Source: Mariprofundus sp.
GTDB lineage: Bacteria > Pseudomonadota > Zetaproteobacteria > Mariprofundales > Mariprofundaceae
Assembly: GCA_021772845.1 (NCBI GenBank)
Contig: JAJFLF010000065.1
Location: 1-7,309 of the forward strand
DNA: 7,309 bases
Reading direction: 5' to 3'
A model generated the notes under the pieces. That model did no database searches and was not told where the DNA came from. It saw nothing but the letters and a program-made list of their open reading frames with translations. Position 1 is the first letter of the stretch. Every line of letters begins with the position of its first letter. A program made the position numbers and the translations under genes. Below are positions 5,928 through 7,309 of the stretch, in pieces.

Positions 5928-7309
5928 TTATTGACCGTTATTTTCAGCTTCAGGCGGTGGCACATTATCCATCACCAGCTTGTATTCAATCGCATCATTG
6001 AGCGCCCGGTAAGCTGCTTCGAGCACATCGGCGGAGACACCAACCGTACTCCACTTGCGCTGCCCATCTGAAGATTCAACCAGCACACGCACCGCAGCTT
6101 CAGTTGCTTCTTTGCTGGTAAGCACACGCACTTTAAAGTCAGTCAAAAACATTGTTTCAAGACCCGGATAGGCATCAAGCAATGCCGCTCTAAGTGCTTT
6201 ATCCATAGCATTTACGGGACCATTACCCAGTGCTGCCGCATGCTTTACAACACCACCAACACGCACCTGCACTGTCGCCTCAGATTCTGTATCCATATGA
6301 TGGCCGCGCTTTTCATCATAGACACGAAAACGTATCAATTCAAAATGACGTTTGAACCGTTTCATCGAGCGGCGCAATAGCAGTTGAAACGAGGCATCGG
6401 CTCCTTCAAAGGCATAACCACTGGCTTCTAATGCTTTGATAGAGCGCAGGGCATCAGCAACAGCAGGATCGTTTGGATCCAGTCCGACATCCGGCTCCAG
6501 CTGCTGTAGTTTACTCAATATATTACTGCGACCAGCCTGATCTGATACTAAAACTCGAGGTTCGTTACCGACCAGTACCGGATCGACATGCTCATACAAA
6601 TTACTCTGTTTACGAATAGCTGAAACATGAATGCCACCCTTATGGGCAAACGCATTCTGACCTACAAAGGGCTGATGTAACCACGGTAGGCGATTGGCCA
6701 TCTCATTGACAAACTGAGATAAGGATGAGAGTTCTTTCATTTTCTCAGGCGAGACCCCACAGTCCGCACCTACTTTTAACTGCAATATCGGAATAATTGA
6801 AATGATATTCGCGTTTCCACAACGCTCACCAATGCCATTGATTGTACCCTGAACCTGGCTGGCTCCCGCGCGCACTGCAGCCACAGAATTGGCAACACTC
6901 ATTTCGCAATCATTATGCGCATGAATACCAAGCACTTGTCCAGGCATCTGCAGTTTTACACGTGATACCACGTCAAAAATAACAAAGGGAATCGAACCAC
7001 CGTTGGTATCACACAATACCACCGCATCGGCCCCACCTTCATTGGCTGCTTCCAGAACCTCTAAGGCATAAGCCTCATTGGCCTCAAATCCATCAAAGAA
7101 GTGTTCTGCATCAAAAAATACCGTATCAAAATGCTGTTTAAGGAAAGCTACCGATTCACGTACCAGATGCAGATTCTCCTGCAATGATATTCCCAGTGCT
7201 TTGGTTACATGTACATCCCAACTCTTACCAAAAATACAAACTGCATCTGCACCGCTGTGCAGTAACAGGTTTAAACCACGATCATCTTCTACAGCTTGCC
7301 CGGGACGGG
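5928..7309 (-). CDS. cimA: Citramalate synthase (LeuA-like), partial (5' end beyond right edge)
   Basis: The minus strand is open from the right edge to the TAA at 5928, giving 459 visible residues. It starts inside the enzyme at RPGQAVEDDRG. The enzyme condenses pyruvate and acetyl-CoA to (R)-citramalate, the first step of the threonine-independent isoleucine route, in the cytoplasm. The HMGL-like TIM barrel is recognisable from IFGKSWDVHVTKALG, YDAEHFFDG-like FDAEHFFDGFEAN, LCDTNGG, the metal-binding HAHNDCE (visible residues 129-135), NGIGERCGNAN and AHKGGIHVSA. A LeuA-type C-terminal dimerisation/allosteric domain (about visible residues 346-446) follows. FGKSW and DAEHFFDG distinguish the TIGR00977-type citramalate synthases from 2-isopropylmalate synthase. 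The family is about 520-540 residues, so some 70-80 N-terminal residues are missing. In-frame TTG or ATG codons inside the window, such as TTG at 7184, are not the real start because the homologous sequence continues upstream. Homocitrate synthase is a less likely alternative. Confidence 0.93.
   Translation of the reverse strand, partial: RPGQAVEDDRGLNLLLHSGADAVCIFGKSWDVHVTKALGISLQENLHLVRESVAFLKQHFDTVFFDAEHFFDGFEANEAYALEVLEAANEGGADAVVLCDTNGGSIPFVIFDVVSRVKLQMPGQVLGIHAHNDCEMSVANSVAAVRAGASQVQGTINGIGERCGNANIISIIPILQLKVGADCGVSPEKMKELSSLSQFVNEMANRLPWLHQPFVGQNAFAHKGGIHVSAIRKQSNLYEHVDPVLVGNEPRVLVSDQAGRSNILSKLQQLEPDVGLDPNDPAVADALRSIKALEASGYAFEGADASFQLLLRRSMKRFKRHFELIRFRVYDEKRGHHMDTESEATVQVRVGGVVKHAAALGNGPVNAMDKALRAALLDAYPGLETMFLTDFKVRVLTSKEATEAAVRVLVESSDGQRKWSTVGVSADVLEAAYRALNDAIEYKLVMDNVPPPEAENNGQ

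Noticed and set aside
7182..7184. TTG as start of citramalate synthase
   Set aside because: The frame stays open to the right edge and the upstream residues (IFGKSWDVHVTKALG) are conserved citramalate synthase sequence, so the gene is simply cut by the window.
1..7309. Mobile elements, CRISPR, tRNA/rRNA, toxin-antitoxin or defence genes
   Set aside because: All space except short gaps is filled by recognisable housekeeping or pilus genes; no transposase, integrase, repeat-spacer pattern, cloverleaf or rRNA-like sequence was seen.

Overview
The window looks like chromosomal core-genome DNA from a Gram-negative proteobacterium. The evidence is a beta-barrel outer-membrane protein of the FadL type, type IV pilus minor pilins with class III leader peptides, a class A penicillin-binding protein of the PBP1a type with an internal OB-like region, and an LeuA-like citramalate synthase. 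By eye the base composition is close to half G+C and similar in all genes, with no sign of a foreign island. I cannot place it to genus; a gamma- or zeta-proteobacterium would fit, but this is a guess.

Layout, left to right. (1) 1-754, minus: the 5' two thirds or so of a FadL/OMPP1-family outer-membrane transporter, running off the left edge, with its own sigma70-like promoter at 779-806. (2) 837-3410, minus: four tightly overlapping minor-pilin genes, transcribed in the order fimT/gspH-like, pilV-like, pilW-like, pilX-like. Each junction is a start/stop overlap of 1-4 bases, so the four are almost certainly one translationally coupled operon. (3) 3411-3462: a very short divergent intergenic region that must carry, or share with the neighbouring coding sequence, the promoters for the pilin operon and the next gene. 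(4) 3463-5865, plus: a complete PBP1a-type bifunctional peptidoglycan synthase. (5) 5866-5927: a short convergent gap without a recognisable terminator. (6) 5928-7309, minus: citramalate synthase (cimA), lacking its N-terminal part because the gene runs off the right edge.

Functionally, the pilin operon should make the minor pilins that prime and cap type IV pilus assembly. The PBP builds periplasmic peptidoglycan, and cimA feeds isoleucine synthesis from pyruvate and acetyl-CoA. Apart from the shared divergent region I see no reason to think these units act together. No RNA gene, CRISPR array, insertion sequence, phage gene or att site was seen, and no intergenic stretch exceeds about 82 bases.

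I did not find a convincing previously undescribed system. The points worth a second look are modest: a CxxCH motif in the transpeptidase half of the PBP, its acidic C-terminal tail with a hydrophobic end, an unusually long cysteine-bearing PilX-like protein, a minor-pilin operon with a FadL-type gene where pilY1 is often found, and the cramped divergent start region.
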